Shown: positions 55,218-64,000, counted from the first letter of the stretch. The stretch: DNA of 64,000 bases from Vreelandella titanicae BH1 (GCF_000336575.1 NZ_AOPO01000003.1:1-64000); one strand, 5' to 3'. The notes: generated by a model from the letters alone, not told the origin. Translations and numbers: made by a program.

Positions 55218-55308
55218 AGGGTTGCCTTACCTTAAGAGAGGGATAGTTGTGATTGTTTTAGGCCACGGGCATTGGCTTGCCTTTTAGCATAGTTGGTTTT
55301 ATTTCAAC

Positions 55309-56196
55309 CTAAAATACAAGCAGTAGCTCGCAAGTGACGCAGATGGCATTTTTCCCTGGGGCCAATTGCCCTTGGTGTTGCTCACCACCAATGCCGACGG
55401 AGACTGCTTGGATAGTCGCTTGGTGATCCTTTAATTCCCCATTCAAGATCAATATTTCATTAGCGTGGGTAAGCAGTTGCTTGCCATCGTTAAAGCATGT
55501 CTTGATTAAACTACCAATACCCAGTATCTGAGCGGTTTCGACCCGATAATCGTTTGCTATAGAAGCAAGTGCGGTTTGAAGGTCCTGATTTGGTCGCAAG
55601 GTCAGTAATAGCGCATTCTTTTTATTGATGTTGCTTAAAGTCGTGCTGGGTGAAAATAGCGGAAACCGAGTTTCTTCATCGTAATGAACATCCAGACATG
55701 CGCCCTCTATAGCAATACAGTCGACCTGTATATCCTCGGCTAAGTATGATTCAGGCGCGAGTAAGTGCCCAGCGACCACCTGATCACGTTCCTCTTTGCC
55801 TTTATCCTTACCACTTACCCCACTCCAGGTTCCGTGACAGTGCATGAAAGGTTTGCCCTCGCGGCGGCCTACATGAATGCCTGCCGTTAAAATTTGAGCC
55901 GGTGCACCTAAGTGAAAAGTATCGCTATACCAGGCCGCGTGCTCACCTTTGGGGTCGTCTCCCGGTATCACGTAGCGCAGGGTATCCATTTGCGCGTTGT
56001 TAAGGGTGATATAAGCCGATGTAATATTATGTACGCTTAACTCTTTGATAATAGCATCGTGTAAGCTTTGCCCTCCTTTTAAAAGGAGGGGGATGGGTAT
56101 TGTGTGGCAAAGCTGGGCCTGATGCCTCTGAGTTATAGGGTTGCCTGGGTGCTGGATAGCCCCCATCTGTGAATCTTTTAGTTGTGATAAGCTCAT
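55309..56196 (-). CDS. Tandem PPC/DUF296-domain protein
   Basis: A 295-residue protein with two PPC (DUF296) domains. The first (about residues 35-150) includes LLLKGGQSLHDAIIKELSVH and FMHCHGTWSG, with histidines that could bind a metal. The second (about 190-295) includes LLLTLRPNQDLQTALASIA and the repeat of the fold. Members are trimeric; some bind DNA, but in a catabolic operon an enzymatic or ligand-binding role is possible. It overlaps the acyl-CoA synthetase gene by four bases, so it belongs to that pathway. Confidence 0.75.
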   Translation of the reverse strand: MSLSQLKDSQMGAIQHPGNPITQRHQAQLCHTIPIPLLLKGGQSLHDAIIKELSVHNITSAYITLNNAQMDTLRYVIPGDDPKGEHAAWYSDTFHLGAPAQILTAGIHVGRREGKPFMHCHGTWSGVSGKDKGKEERDQVVAGHLLAPESYLAEDIQVDCIAIEGACLDVHYDEETRFPLFSPSTTLSNINKKNALLLTLRPNQDLQTALASIANDYRVETAQILGIGSLIKTCFNDGKQLLTHANEILILNGELKDHQATIQAVSVGIGGEQHQGQLAPGKNAICVTCELLLVF

Positions 56197-57794
56197 GACG
56201 ACTCCTTTATTTCACCGCGCGCCACTAGAGTCTCTCGAATAAGTTTTTTAGTTATTTTCCCATAGGCTGTTTTAGGCATCTCATCCCAAACGACATAGTT
56301 TTTGGGCACTTTATAGCGAGAAATTTTCTCGCTAAGCCATTGATTCAAAGACTCTGTATCAAGCTGTTTCCCAGGATAAGGTACACAAACAGCCATACCG
56401 ACTTCACCCCAAGTGGGGTCAGGTACTCCTAATACGGCCGCTTCTGAAACGAGGGGGTGAGTGAGTAGTTTCTCTTCGATTTCTCTTGGATAGATGTTAG
56501 AGCCACCGGATATGTACATATCAGAAACACGCCCGGTTAAATAAACAAATCCCTCTTCGTCCATATGCCCTAAATCGCCCGTTAAGAACCAGCCGTTGCG
56601 AAAGCTTTTCCGGTTGGCTTCCGGGTTGTCGAAGTAGCCGGCAAAAACGGCAGGGCCTATCACGGCGATTTCCCCGGTTTCATTGGCAGGAACTTCACGG
56701 CCTTCACTGTTTTGGATCTGAACCTGCATGCCTGTGCGTGTGAAGCCACAACTGCCTGTTTTCATGTGTTGATCCTCAACATGGTGAAAAGTAGGTGGTA
56801 GCACAGTAATGTTGCCTGTCACCTCACCAAGCCCGAAATATTGCACTAACACAGGCCCGAGCTTTTCCAGTGCTTTCACTTGGTCGGCCCGATACATGGG
56901 TGCACCGGCATAGACCACATAACGCAGTGATGCATGGTTATATTGATCGACACTAGGGTGCTCGATCAGCATTTTGACAATAGTGGGAACCGTAAACAGG
57001 TTGGTGACATTCCATTTCTCCACCAATGCCCATATGGATTCGGGATTGAATTTATCCTCCGCTGGGAGAATCGTTTTCACTCCGCTTGCAACTTGTGCAA
57101 GTTGATGAACACCAGCGCCATGCGAGAGCGGTGCTACCACAATCGAGGCGTCATCAGCGTTTGTTCCTGGCATCAGGTCGCATAAATGGTTAGTCACCAC
57201 AAAGGCCATTTGCCCGTGGGTCAAAATAGCGGCCTTGGGTTTTCCGGTCGTCCCAGAGGTGAAAAATAACCAGGCGGGGTCATCTCGGTTGACCTCGCAG
57301 GTTGCAATCTCTTCACCTATGAAGCGCTCAACAAGAGTGTCGTAATCATCAGCAAAGTTGCTTTGTCCAATGGAGACAGTAAAGTCGACGACTGGGGCGC
57401 AGGCGGTTGCATGGTCAGAAAATTGGGCGCCGCAGAGCAACCCTTTTGCCCCTGATGACTCCGCTAACCAAGCGATTTCTTCCGGTGACTGGCGATAATT
57501 GGCGGGCACCCAAATGGCGCCAATTCTCCAGCAGGCGAACATCGCTTCAAACATTTGGTGACAGTTGGAGGATTGAACAAGTAACCGATCGCCTTTGCGT
57601 AGTCCCATCTGTTTGTCGAGTGCGTAGGCAAACGCCATGGAGCGCGCTTCCATTTCCTGCCAGCGCCAGGTGCGCGTTCCCCATACAAAGCCGATCTCAT
57701 TGGCTAGGCGGCGTGCGCTATTGGTCAGGAAATGAGACAGATTCATGACTTTTGTTGAGACCGGTGTCACGCCGTGCTCTAGTGATTGGCTCAT
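56193..57794 (-). CDS. Acyl-CoA synthetase (AMP-forming)
   Basis: A 533-residue ANL-superfamily ligase that activates a carboxylic acid to its CoA thioester. The ATP loop is LFFTSGTTGKPKAAILTH, the adenylate motif is VLVQYFGLGEVTG (an FG in place of the usual YGxTE), the hinge aspartate is in GWFLTGDLGHMDEEGF, and the C-terminal catalytic lysine is in KTAYGKITKKLIRE. The acid is not readable; the neighbours (thiolase, SDR, TRAP) suggest a hydroxy- or aromatic acid taken up by the TRAP system. It overlaps the thiolase gene by four bases. Confidence 0.88.
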   Translation of the reverse strand: MSQSLEHGVTPVSTKVMNLSHFLTNSARRLANEIGFVWGTRTWRWQEMEARSMAFAYALDKQMGLRKGDRLLVQSSNCHQMFEAMFACWRIGAIWVPANYRQSPEEIAWLAESSGAKGLLCGAQFSDHATACAPVVDFTVSIGQSNFADDYDTLVERFIGEEIATCEVNRDDPAWLFFTSGTTGKPKAAILTHGQMAFVVTNHLCDLMPGTNADDASIVVAPLSHGAGVHQLAQVASGVKTILPAEDKFNPESIWALVEKWNVTNLFTVPTIVKMLIEHPSVDQYNHASLRYVVYAGAPMYRADQVKALEKLGPVLVQYFGLGEVTGNITVLPPTFHHVEDQHMKTGSCGFTRTGMQVQIQNSEGREVPANETGEIAVIGPAVFAGYFDNPEANRKSFRNGWFLTGDLGHMDEEGFVYLTGRVSDMYISGGSNIYPREIEEKLLTHPLVSEAAVLGVPDPTWGEVGMAVCVPYPGKQLDTESLNQWLSEKISRYKVPKNYVVWDEMPKTAYGKITKKLIRETLVARGEIKESS

Positions 57795-58960
57795 TTCATA
57801 CGCTCCAAAATAGAGACATAATTGGTCACCGCAGCCCCACCCATGTTGAAGACACCTGCTATGTGGGCATTGGGTATTTGCATGTCGCCTGCCTCTTCCA
57901 TTAGTTGCATGGCAGCCATGACATGCATGGAAACGCCGGTGGCGCCGATGGGGTGGCCTTTGGATTTGAGGCCTCCCGAAGGGTTGACGGGTAAGGCGCC
58001 ATCTTTATGGGTAATACCTTCCCTAATGACACGATAGCCTTCGCCGGGGGCGGCTAGTCCCATAGCCTCATACTCCAGTAGCTCGGCGATGGTGAAGCAG
58101 TCGTGGGTTTCTACGAGAGATAGGTCTGAAAGGCTGAGGCCCGAGGCTTCTAACGCTTGTTTCCAGGCGATAGAGGCGCCTCGGAAAGCCAGAACGTCTC
58201 GTCGGGAAAGTGCCATGAGATCATTCGCTTGTGTGCGCGCTCGAAAAGCAATAGCACGCTCTAACTGAGCGGCGGTTTCGGCATCCGCAATAACCAGGGC
58301 TGCGGCGCCGTCTGATATGAGAGAGCAGTCGGTACGCCGTAAAGGGCCAGCTACCGTAGGGTTGCGCTCTGAAATGGTGGCGCAGAAGTCGGTGCCGATA
58401 TCCTTGCGCATTTGCGCCCAGGGATTAGCAACACCATTGGCATGATTTTTGGCGGCAATCATGGCGAGTTCGTACGAGCGGTCGCCATACTTCTGAAAGT
58501 AGCTTGTGGCTATTTCGCCGAACACGCCCGCAAAGCCTCCTGCGATGTGAGCTTCTTCCTGATGGTAGCTGGCACTCAACAGAATATTGCCCACGTCGGC
58601 GGTGGGAGTCGCCGTCATTTTTTCGGCGCCAACGACTAATGCAATACGCCCGCGTCCTGATTCAATAAAATCGAGTGCGCCATGCAGCGCTGCGCTTCCC
58701 GTTGCGCAGGCATTTTCGTAACGCGTTGCAGGGGTGTGCGCAAAGCGTTCATCGCCCATGGCCACAAGAGCTGCCTGGAAGTCCTGGGCAGAAAAGCCAT
58801 TGTTGTAGACTCCGACGAAAATGCCATCAATGGCTTCGTGGGTAACTCCAGCGTGAAGCAGAGCCTCCTGAATTACGCCCTGCATAAGGGTTTCGGTGTT
58901 GGGTTCGGGCAGTTTTCCGAAAGGGGAATGGCCCCAGCCGACGATATGCGCTTTTGTCAT
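57791..58960 (-). CDS. Thiolase-family protein (SCP-x / acetyl-CoA acetyltransferase type)
   Basis: A 389-residue thiolase-superfamily enzyme. The nucleophilic cysteine is in YENACATGSAALHGAL, the SCP-x-type segment is ETHDCFTIAELLEYEAMGL, and the C-terminal active site is GHPIGATGVSMHVMAAMQL. It probably performs the thiolytic cleavage step after activation by the acyl-CoA synthetase. It begins 13 bases after the IclR stop and runs in the same direction. Confidence 0.9.
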   Translation of the reverse strand: MTKAHIVGWGHSPFGKLPEPNTETLMQGVIQEALLHAGVTHEAIDGIFVGVYNNGFSAQDFQAALVAMGDERFAHTPATRYENACATGSAALHGALDFIESGRGRIALVVGAEKMTATPTADVGNILLSASYHQEEAHIAGGFAGVFGEIATSYFQKYGDRSYELAMIAAKNHANGVANPWAQMRKDIGTDFCATISERNPTVAGPLRRTDCSLISDGAAALVIADAETAAQLERAIAFRARTQANDLMALSRRDVLAFRGASIAWKQALEASGLSLSDLSLVETHDCFTIAELLEYEAMGLAAPGEGYRVIREGITHKDGALPVNPSGGLKSKGHPIGATGVSMHVMAAMQLMEEAGDMQIPNAHIAGVFNMGGAAVTNYVSILERMK

Positions 58961-58973
58961 TATGTGCTCCTAG

Positions 58974-59801
58974 CTAAGGGGTTGCGGGTGTTTGATATCT
59001 TAAAAATTCAGCGGCTAACAGATCTTCAATCGCGAGAGCTTCTTCTTGTAATCGCGGCACAAGGTTCTGCGATCTTCTCGGTTCCTGCATGCGGCTCTGT
59101 ATCGCGGCCAGAGAGAGTGAGCCCGCCAGTACGCCATCGGGCCAGCGTAAGGCAATGCCAATGCCCCAGGAGTCAGGAAATACCAAACCAGGGTTAATTG
59201 CGTAACCCTGAGACCGGGTTTCGTCAACCAGGCTTAACATACGGCTCGGGATTAGCCGAGGGTATTGCTGTTCGAGGAGGGGGCGTTGCGCGTCTAAAAT
59301 TTGGGTGATTTCACGGTCAGGAAGAGCCGCCAGCATGGCAAGTGAGCCTGCCCCGACCCCTAAAGGATGGTACGCACCTTGTGTCAGGGCATGGGTGCGA
59401 ATGGGGTAAGCACCATCCTCACGGTATAAGCACAGCGAATGGTGGCCTCTGCGAATGGAAAGGCAAGCGGCATCTTCGGTTGATAGCGCCAAGCGCGCGA
59501 CATTGCGAGTAGCGAGGCGCGTCAAGTTATGTAGCTCTGAGGCTCTTTGTCCCAGTAAGTAAGCCTCCGGGCCTAAGTGGTAATGCTGATTGGCGGGCGA
59601 CTGCTCAACCATCCCTGCATTGATCAACGCAAGCAGTAAGCGCCTCACCGTGGGCTTATTCAAGCCACAGGACTTGGTTAAATCAGTAAGCGAGCTACCC
59701 TTATCTGCTTGTCGAGCAATTAGGCTTAATAAACTGAGCGCACGATCAACACTTTGCGCACCAGCCGTCGTGCTTCCATTTGATAAAGCTTTTAGTTCCA
59801 T
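58974..59801 (-). CDS. IclR-family transcriptional regulator
   Basis: About 275 residues from the ATG at 59801; an ATG at 59813 is equally possible and the open frame extends to 59978. The N-terminal winged HTH is SSLTDLTKSCGLNKPTVRRL; the effector domain includes HPLGVGAGSLAMLAALPD and GIGIALRWPDG. It is divergent from the TRAP transporter genes and leads the thiolase/acyl-CoA synthetase unit. A palindrome covers its own start codon (59795-59810). Confidence 0.88.
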   Translation of the reverse strand: MELKALSNGSTTAGAQSVDRALSLLSLIARQADKGSSLTDLTKSCGLNKPTVRRLLLALINAGMVEQSPANQHYHLGPEAYLLGQRASELHNLTRLATRNVARLALSTEDAACLSIRRGHHSLCLYREDGAYPIRTHALTQGAYHPLGVGAGSLAMLAALPDREITQILDAQRPLLEQQYPRLIPSRMLSLVDETRSQGYAINPGLVFPDSWGIGIALRWPDGVLAGSLSLAAIQSRMQEPRRSQNLVPRLQEEALAIEDLLAAEFLRYQTPATP

Positions 59802-59810
59802 ATTATGAAC
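59795..59810. promoter_or_regulatory. Palindrome over the IclR start codon, candidate IclR operator
   Basis: GTTCCATATTATGAAC; arms GTTC and GAAC are perfect and the centre is AT-rich. A near-copy lies 116 bases away at 59911. IclR-family regulators bind such sites and repress themselves. Confidence 0.5.
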
Positions 59811-59910
59811 CATCTTTTGTTTTCTGTTTCGCCTGTAAAGCTTATTTTGCAGATAATTTGACTTTTTGAAATGCCTTTGGCAAATTTTTATTGTCGTTAA
59901 TACAAAATAC

Positions 59911-59927
59911 GTTCCATATTGTGGATC
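59911..59927. promoter_or_regulatory. Second IclR-like palindrome before the TRAP operon
   Basis: GTTCCATATTGTGGATC shares GTTCCATATT with the site at 59795 and has GTTCCA/TGGA arms. It lies 51 bases before the DctP start, where it could control the divergent TRAP-SDR operon. Confidence 0.5.
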
Positions 59928-59977
59928 AATAATAATCAAGTGCGACAGCACAAGCACGTCAGAAGGAATACAACACA

Positions 59978-60985
59978 ATGAAATACCTTAGTTTTCGTAA
60001 GCTTGTATGGGCTGCTTCCGCTGCTGGACTGGTGCTCGCCAGTACTGCATCTGCTGAGACATTGCGGCTTTCTCATAACACGGGAGATGCCACTTCGTGG
60101 CACTTGGGGGCAGAGCGGTTTGCTCAGTTATTAGACGAAGCTTCCGAAGGTGAGCTAAATGTGCGGGTTTTCCCCAATGCACAGCTTTCGGGCGGTGATC
60201 AAATGCGCCAAGCTGAGATGGTGGGCCGTGGTGCGCTTGATCTGCTCATCACGTCTGCTATCAATGTCACTCCTCTCGTGCCGGAAATGGCGGTTTTCTC
60301 GCTACCGTATCTCTATGCAAATTACGACCAGGTTGATGCCACAACCCAGGGTGAACCTGTTGAGTTGCTTGAAGCCATAATGGAAGAGAAGGGAATTGTG
60401 GTGCTGGCTTGGGGGGAGAATGGTTTTAGGGAGTTAACCAATAGTGTACGACCTATTCGTACCCCAGAGGATATCCGTGGGCTCAATATACGTGTTGCAG
60501 GCCCCATGTATGTCGATGTCTTGAATGAACTTGGGGCTAATCCCCAACAAATGCAGTGGACGGAAACGATGACCGCCTTGCAGCAAGGCGTGGTGGATGC
60601 ACAAGAGAACCCCATTGGGGCTGTTATTATCCCTCAGCAAATTTATGAAGTGCAGGATTATTTGACTACTTGGCACTACTCTTATGATCCCCTGTTTTTG
60701 GGCATATCTAAGCAACGTTGGGAAGGATTCGACGAAAAGACTCAAGAGATAATCCAGCTTGCTGCAGAGCAGGCAATGGCCTACCAGATAGAGGTAACTC
60801 GAGAAAGTACCGCTGATGGTTTGGAGTTTCTGAGCGAACAAGGCATGCAAATTACTGAGCTGTCAGAGGATGAAATTGCGGCGTTTCGTGCTGAAACGGT
60901 ACCGGCTTTTGACCTGTGGGCTGAGAAAATAGGCCCTGAGATTGTGTCGGCCTTTGTTAATGCGGTGGAAGAGAACGGTAACTGA
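59978..60985 (+). CDS. TRAP transporter substrate-binding protein (DctP family)
   Basis: A 335-residue periplasmic receptor with a signal peptide (LVWAASAAGLVLASTASA). LRLSHNTGDATSWHLGAERFAQ is the family start, PEDIRGLNIRVAGPMYVDVL includes the conserved ligand arginine, and GVVDAQENPIGAV is the DctP signature. AGAAGGA precedes the start. It heads the TRAP-SDR operon. Confidence 0.93.
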   Translation: MKYLSFRKLVWAASAAGLVLASTASAETLRLSHNTGDATSWHLGAERFAQLLDEASEGELNVRVFPNAQLSGGDQMRQAEMVGRGALDLLITSAINVTPLVPEMAVFSLPYLYANYDQVDATTQGEPVELLEAIMEEKGIVVLAWGENGFRELTNSVRPIRTPEDIRGLNIRVAGPMYVDVLNELGANPQQMQWTETMTALQQGVVDAQENPIGAVIIPQQIYEVQDYLTTWHYSYDPLFLGISKQRWEGFDEKTQEIIQLAAEQAMAYQIEVTRESTADGLEFLSEQGMQITELSEDEIAAFRAETVPAFDLWAEKIGPEIVSAFVNAVEENGN

Positions 60986-61068
60986 TCCCAGCTGTTTCAT
61001 GCTTGGTCTGGATAACGCTCTAAGTAATTTATTGGAGCTTTATCCGCAATTGATAGAGGTGCCGTAAC

Positions 61069-61560
61069 ATGAAATTTATGCTGCGAGAGGCAGAAAAAAT
61101 ATTCTGTGCAGTGCTTTTTATGGGCATGACCCTGTTGGGGTTTGCCAATGTCGTTGTTCGCTATGGGACTAACTATTCTCTGGCTGCTACAGAAGAGCTA
61201 CTGACAAATGGTTTTTTGATTCTGACTATTTTTGGTGCGGCTATCGCGGCGCGAAGGGGAGAACACTTAGCCGTTTCGCTTTTCTACGATTTATTACCGG
61301 CCAGCCTACGTAAAATCGTTTTTCTGCTGTCTGGTCTTTTTTCAGTCGCATTGTTGGCACTATCTGCTTACTTTTCATGGGAAGTGCTGATGAATCAGCT
61401 AAGTTCAGGCATGCGTTCTTACGGGTTGGGGTTGCCTGCTTGGTATTATCATGTGGCTATTCCTTTCGGTTTTGCACTGATCATAGTTCGCTATCTGCAG
61501 CGGCTATGGGATGAGCAGCGAAATCGTGATAGTGAGTGCGTGGGAGGTGCGAATGTTTGA
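61069..61560 (+). CDS. TRAP transporter small permease (DctQ family)
   Basis: A 163-residue protein with four predicted helices. NYSLAATEELLTNGFLILTIFG and ARRGEHLAVSLFYD are the conserved segments. It overlaps the DctM gene by eight bases. Confidence 0.9.
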   Translation: MKFMLREAEKIFCAVLFMGMTLLGFANVVVRYGTNYSLAATEELLTNGFLILTIFGAAIAARRGEHLAVSLFYDLLPASLRKIVFLLSGLFSVALLALSAYFSWEVLMNQLSSGMRSYGLGLPAWYYHVAIPFGFALIIVRYLQRLWDEQRNRDSECVGGANV

Positions 61561-62896
61561 GGTATTCGCCACACTCTCTTCAGGTTCTCAGATGATTCTG
61601 GTGTTTTTTCTACTCTTACTATTGCGTGTGCCGGTGGCTTTCTCGCTGGGTCTCTCTGCTATTTATGCTATGTGGCATATGGGTTTTGGGCTAGATATGG
61701 TAGGTGACCTGATTGCTACCGGGATAACCAAGTTCTCTCTACTTGCAATCCCATTTTTCATCCTGGCCGGTACCTTGATGGGAGTGCTGGGAATTGCCGA
61801 ACGCATGGTGCTTTTTTTTAGAGTTCTCGTTGGCGGTTTGCCTGGCGGAATGGGGGTCGTGGGAACAGTGGTTTGTCTTTTCTGGGGTGCCGTCAGTGGT
61901 TCGGGGCCTGCATCTGTGGCTGCAATTGGCCCCATGATTATTAAAGGGATGGAAGAAGATGGCTATCGTAAGGCTTATGCTGCAGGTTTAGTGTGCACGG
62001 GAGCGGCTCTCTCGATAGTGATTCCACCCTCAATAGGACTGGTCATTTATGGAGTGATTGCAGAGACCTCCATTTCCAAGCTTTTTCTTGCGGCCATTAT
62101 TCCTGGCCTATTGATGGGGGGAATCATGATATTAACCCTGCCGCTAGGACGTGATAAAGGCGCTAAGACTGGCAAGGTTGATGAGCTGTGCCTGGCAACC
62201 ATGGGTGACCTTGTTGATACGAACCTCTCTTATAAAAAAAGACTTTGGAGCACATTTCGTGACTCTTTTTGGGGGCTACTAACGCCTGTCGTTATTTTGG
62301 GCGGAATATACTCTGGGGCCTTTACACCAACAGAAGCAGCGCTGGTGGCTACCGTCTATGCGTTGTTTGTGGGTGGACTTGCTTACCGCACATTAACCTT
62401 TAAAAAGTTATATGAGGCGCTAAGCGATGCAGCTGCATCATCATCTGTTGTTATGTTGGTAGTTGCGTATGCCAGTTTGTTCGGTTGGGTGGTGACCGTT
62501 GATGACCTTGTCGGAACCTACTCTGGACTGCTACTTGGTCTTAGCAGTAACGAGTGGGTCATTCTACTAGTAATAATGTTGATCTTGCTTATTGTGGGGA
62601 TGTTCATGGATGCGGTCACCGTCATGTTCATTTCTTTGCCAATTTTTATGCCGGTTGTCCATGAAATGGGGTGGGATCCTATATGGTTTGGCGTGCTGTT
62701 AATGATCAACCTTTCGATAGGCCTGATTACACCGCCGGTAGGAATTAATCTTTATGTGGCTGCCAATGTGACCAAATTATCAATTGAGAGCGTAGCAAAA
62801 GGAGCACTACCTTTTGTATTTACCTGCTTGCTAGGGCTCGTAATCGTTGCCGCTTTCCCAACCCTTTCTTTAATGCTCATAGAAATATTTCGTTAA
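61553..62896 (+). CDS. TRAP transporter large permease (DctM family)
   Basis: A 447-residue permease. The ATG at 61553 has GGGAGGTGC before it and is preferred to the frame start at 61511. LLAIPFFILAGTLMG, FWGAVSGSGPASVAAIGPMI and NLSIGLITPPVGINLYVAAN are DctM landmarks. With the preceding two proteins it forms one complete TRAP transporter, distinct from that at 10.7-13.7 kb. Confidence 0.93.
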   Translation: MFEVFATLSSGSQMILVFFLLLLLRVPVAFSLGLSAIYAMWHMGFGLDMVGDLIATGITKFSLLAIPFFILAGTLMGVLGIAERMVLFFRVLVGGLPGGMGVVGTVVCLFWGAVSGSGPASVAAIGPMIIKGMEEDGYRKAYAAGLVCTGAALSIVIPPSIGLVIYGVIAETSISKLFLAAIIPGLLMGGIMILTLPLGRDKGAKTGKVDELCLATMGDLVDTNLSYKKRLWSTFRDSFWGLLTPVVILGGIYSGAFTPTEAALVATVYALFVGGLAYRTLTFKKLYEALSDAAASSSVVMLVVAYASLFGWVVTVDDLVGTYSGLLLGLSSNEWVILLVIMLILLIVGMFMDAVTVMFISLPIFMPVVHEMGWDPIWFGVLLMINLSIGLITPPVGINLYVAANVTKLSIESVAKGALPFVFTCLLGLVIVAAFPTLSLMLIEIFR

Positions 62897-62920
62897 CTAA
62901 CTTTTACTAAGGCTATAGTG

Positions 62921-63694
62921 ATGATAACAACAAAGCGTATTGCAGTAGTAACAGGTGCTGCACGTGGTATTGGACTGGCGACGACTCAGCTCTTTTTGGA
63001 ACAGGGTTATGAAGTGCTTATGGTTGACCGTGATGCACCAGAACTTGAGAAGGTTGCCGCTAAGCTGGAAAACGCCTATGCGTGGGTATATGACATATCG
63101 GAGCCAGATGATATCGCTCATTTAGCGCAAGAGGTGGAGAATCAATACGGACGAGTTGATGCATTGGTCAATAATGCCGGTGTTGCCGATTTTCGCCCGT
63201 TAGAAGAAACCACTTACGAAATATGGCGACGGGTTATGGCGACTAATCTGGATGGTATTTTTCTTACTACGCAGTCACTATTACCTCTGCTCAAGGCGGC
63301 CAAAGGTGCGATTGTTAATATTGCCTCTATCTCGGGTCTAAGGGCCAGTACATTGCGTGTGGCTTATGGTACTTCCAAAGCGGCCGTCATTCATTTGACT
63401 CAACAACAGGCAGCCGAGCTAGGCGAACATGGCATCAGGGCTAATTGTGTGGCGCCAGGTCCAGTAGATACCAAGCTTGCGCTGGCTGTCCACACTCCTG
63501 AAATTCGCGCTGCTTATCATGACGCTATTCCCTTAAATCGCTACGGCAGTGAGCGAGAAATTGCTGAGATGATTGTATTTCTTTGCTCTGAGAAAAGTGG
63601 TTATGTTACCGGGCAAGTCATTGCCGTGGATGGTGGGTTTCAGTCAACTGGGGTTGGTTTGCCAGCCCTCCGAAACCTCTCAGTAAAAGCCTGA
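62921..63694 (+). CDS. Short-chain dehydrogenase/reductase
   Basis: A 257-residue classical SDR from the ATG at 62921 (an in-frame GTG lies three bases upstream). The NAD(P) site is VVTGAARGIGLATTQ with an acidic residue in MVDRD that favours NAD. NNAG is present, the catalytic set is in NIASISGLRASTLRVAYGTSK (S, Y, K), and the tail has GQVIAVDGGFQSTG. It is the last gene of the TRAP operon and would oxidise the hydroxyl group of the imported substrate before or after CoA activation. Confidence 0.92.
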   Translation: MITTKRIAVVTGAARGIGLATTQLFLEQGYEVLMVDRDAPELEKVAAKLENAYAWVYDISEPDDIAHLAQEVENQYGRVDALVNNAGVADFRPLEETTYEIWRRVMATNLDGIFLTTQSLLPLLKAAKGAIVNIASISGLRASTLRVAYGTSKAAVIHLTQQQAAELGEHGIRANCVAPGPVDTKLALAVHTPEIRAAYHDAIPLNRYGSEREIAEMIVFLCSEKSGYVTGQVIAVDGGFQSTGVGLPALRNLSVKA

Positions 63695-63760
63695 AGTTCC
63701 ATTAGGTCGTAGATTTTTTTACGATAAAAGTACCTGCTACTTGCTCTTCATGAAAATAGT

Positions 63761-63784
63761 GCTGGCTCTTTGAAAGAAGCCAGC
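63761..63784. terminator. Hairpin between converging genes
   Basis: GCTGGCT, 10-base centre containing CTTT/AAAG, AGCCAGC. On the minus strand it is followed by ACTATTTTC. It lies 66 bases after the SDR stop and 36 bases from the UbiH-like stop, so it probably ends both units. Confidence 0.5.
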
Positions 63785-63820
63785 CTCTCATCATTGTGAG
63801 TGTTTCCACCACCGCTGGTG

Positions 63821-64000
63821 TTACCACATCTTAAACGGATTCAACCCATTAGCTTGCTGCATCATCATGCGTTTGGCGAACGGGAAGCGCTCGGCAATTT
63901 GCAGGCTTAGGTCGCCTAGTTGGCGCAGCGGCTTGGCGCCGGTAAACAGGTGGTGAAAGCTGTCGGTGGCGGCGATCATCGTCTGATTGGCCGCGCGGCG
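63821..64000 (-). CDS. UbiH/VisC-type FAD-dependent hydroxylase, C-terminal part (partial)
   Basis: Sixty codons are present, running off the right edge. The frame reads NQTMIAATDSFHHLFTGA, then LRQLGDLSLQIAERFPFAKR, and ends NGLNPFKMW. This matches the C-terminus of UbiH/UbiI/VisC ubiquinone-synthesis hydroxylases. The FAD-binding N-terminus is outside the window. Confidence 0.7.
   Translation of the reverse strand, partial: RRAANQTMIAATDSFHHLFTGAKPLRQLGDLSLQIAERFPFAKRMMMQQANGLNPFKMW

Overview
The window looks like chromosome from a moderately GC-rich gammaproteobacterium. A Halomonadaceae-type host (Halomonas or a close relative) is my best guess. The reasons are the queA-tgt-yajC-secD-secF order, the many TRAP and amino-acid transporters with small catabolic operons, and the codon use. 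No 16S or other marker is present, so this is inference.

Left part (1-9.1 kb): a minus-strand housekeeping operon, queA-tgt-yajC-secD-secF, for queuosine tRNA modification and the Sec export motor. It is followed by tRNA-Leu(CAA) with a clear promoter and terminator, a toxin-antitoxin pair, a GT4 glycosyltransferase and an AraC-type regulator.

Catabolic part (9.2-33.6 kb): three uptake-plus-degradation units. Unit 1 (9.3-16.8 kb) is RidA, an ornithine-cyclodeaminase-like enzyme, a TRAP transporter, two histone-deacetylase-superfamily amidohydrolases and a branched-chain-type aminotransferase. Unit 2 (17.3-23.7 kb) is a LysR regulator divergent from aapJQMP and an isoaspartyl peptidase/L-asparaginase. 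Unit 3 (24.0-33.6 kb) is an aminotransferase, a GlcD-type FAD oxidoreductase, a Dpp-type ABC importer, a GntR regulator and a third deacetylase-family enzyme. Units 1 and 3 look like import and deacylation of N-acylated amines, amino acids or peptides.

Accessory/defence part (33.6-53.2 kb): a RelE-like toxin with an HTH antitoxin stands divergent from a four-gene SMC operon of the Wadjet/MksBEFG type. The operon order is SMC, kite, kleisin, Toprim nuclease, the reverse of canonical jetABC. Next comes an AT-rich type IIG restriction-methylation protein. After it lies a group of attC-like sites without an integrase, carrying cassette-like genes: a DUF1330-like protein, a phosphatase plus a protein of unknown function, and a GNAT acetyltransferase. 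The stretch is littered with broken genes: a frameshifted Phd/YefM antitoxin, four separate ribonuclease Z sequences of which one is intact, a truncated higB beside an intact higA, a methyltransferase stub, and a soxR remnant next to a well-preserved SoxR-type promoter. A short degenerate element recurs three times here.

Right part (53.3-64 kb): a DsbA-family oxidoreductase and a secreted MetX-like hydrolase, then a divergent catabolic cluster. On one side are IclR, thiolase, acyl-CoA synthetase and a tandem PPC/DUF296 protein. On the other are a TRAP transporter and an SDR dehydrogenase. IclR-like palindromes lie between them. The window ends inside a UbiH/VisC-type hydroxylase gene.

All family calls are from reading motifs; no database search was run.
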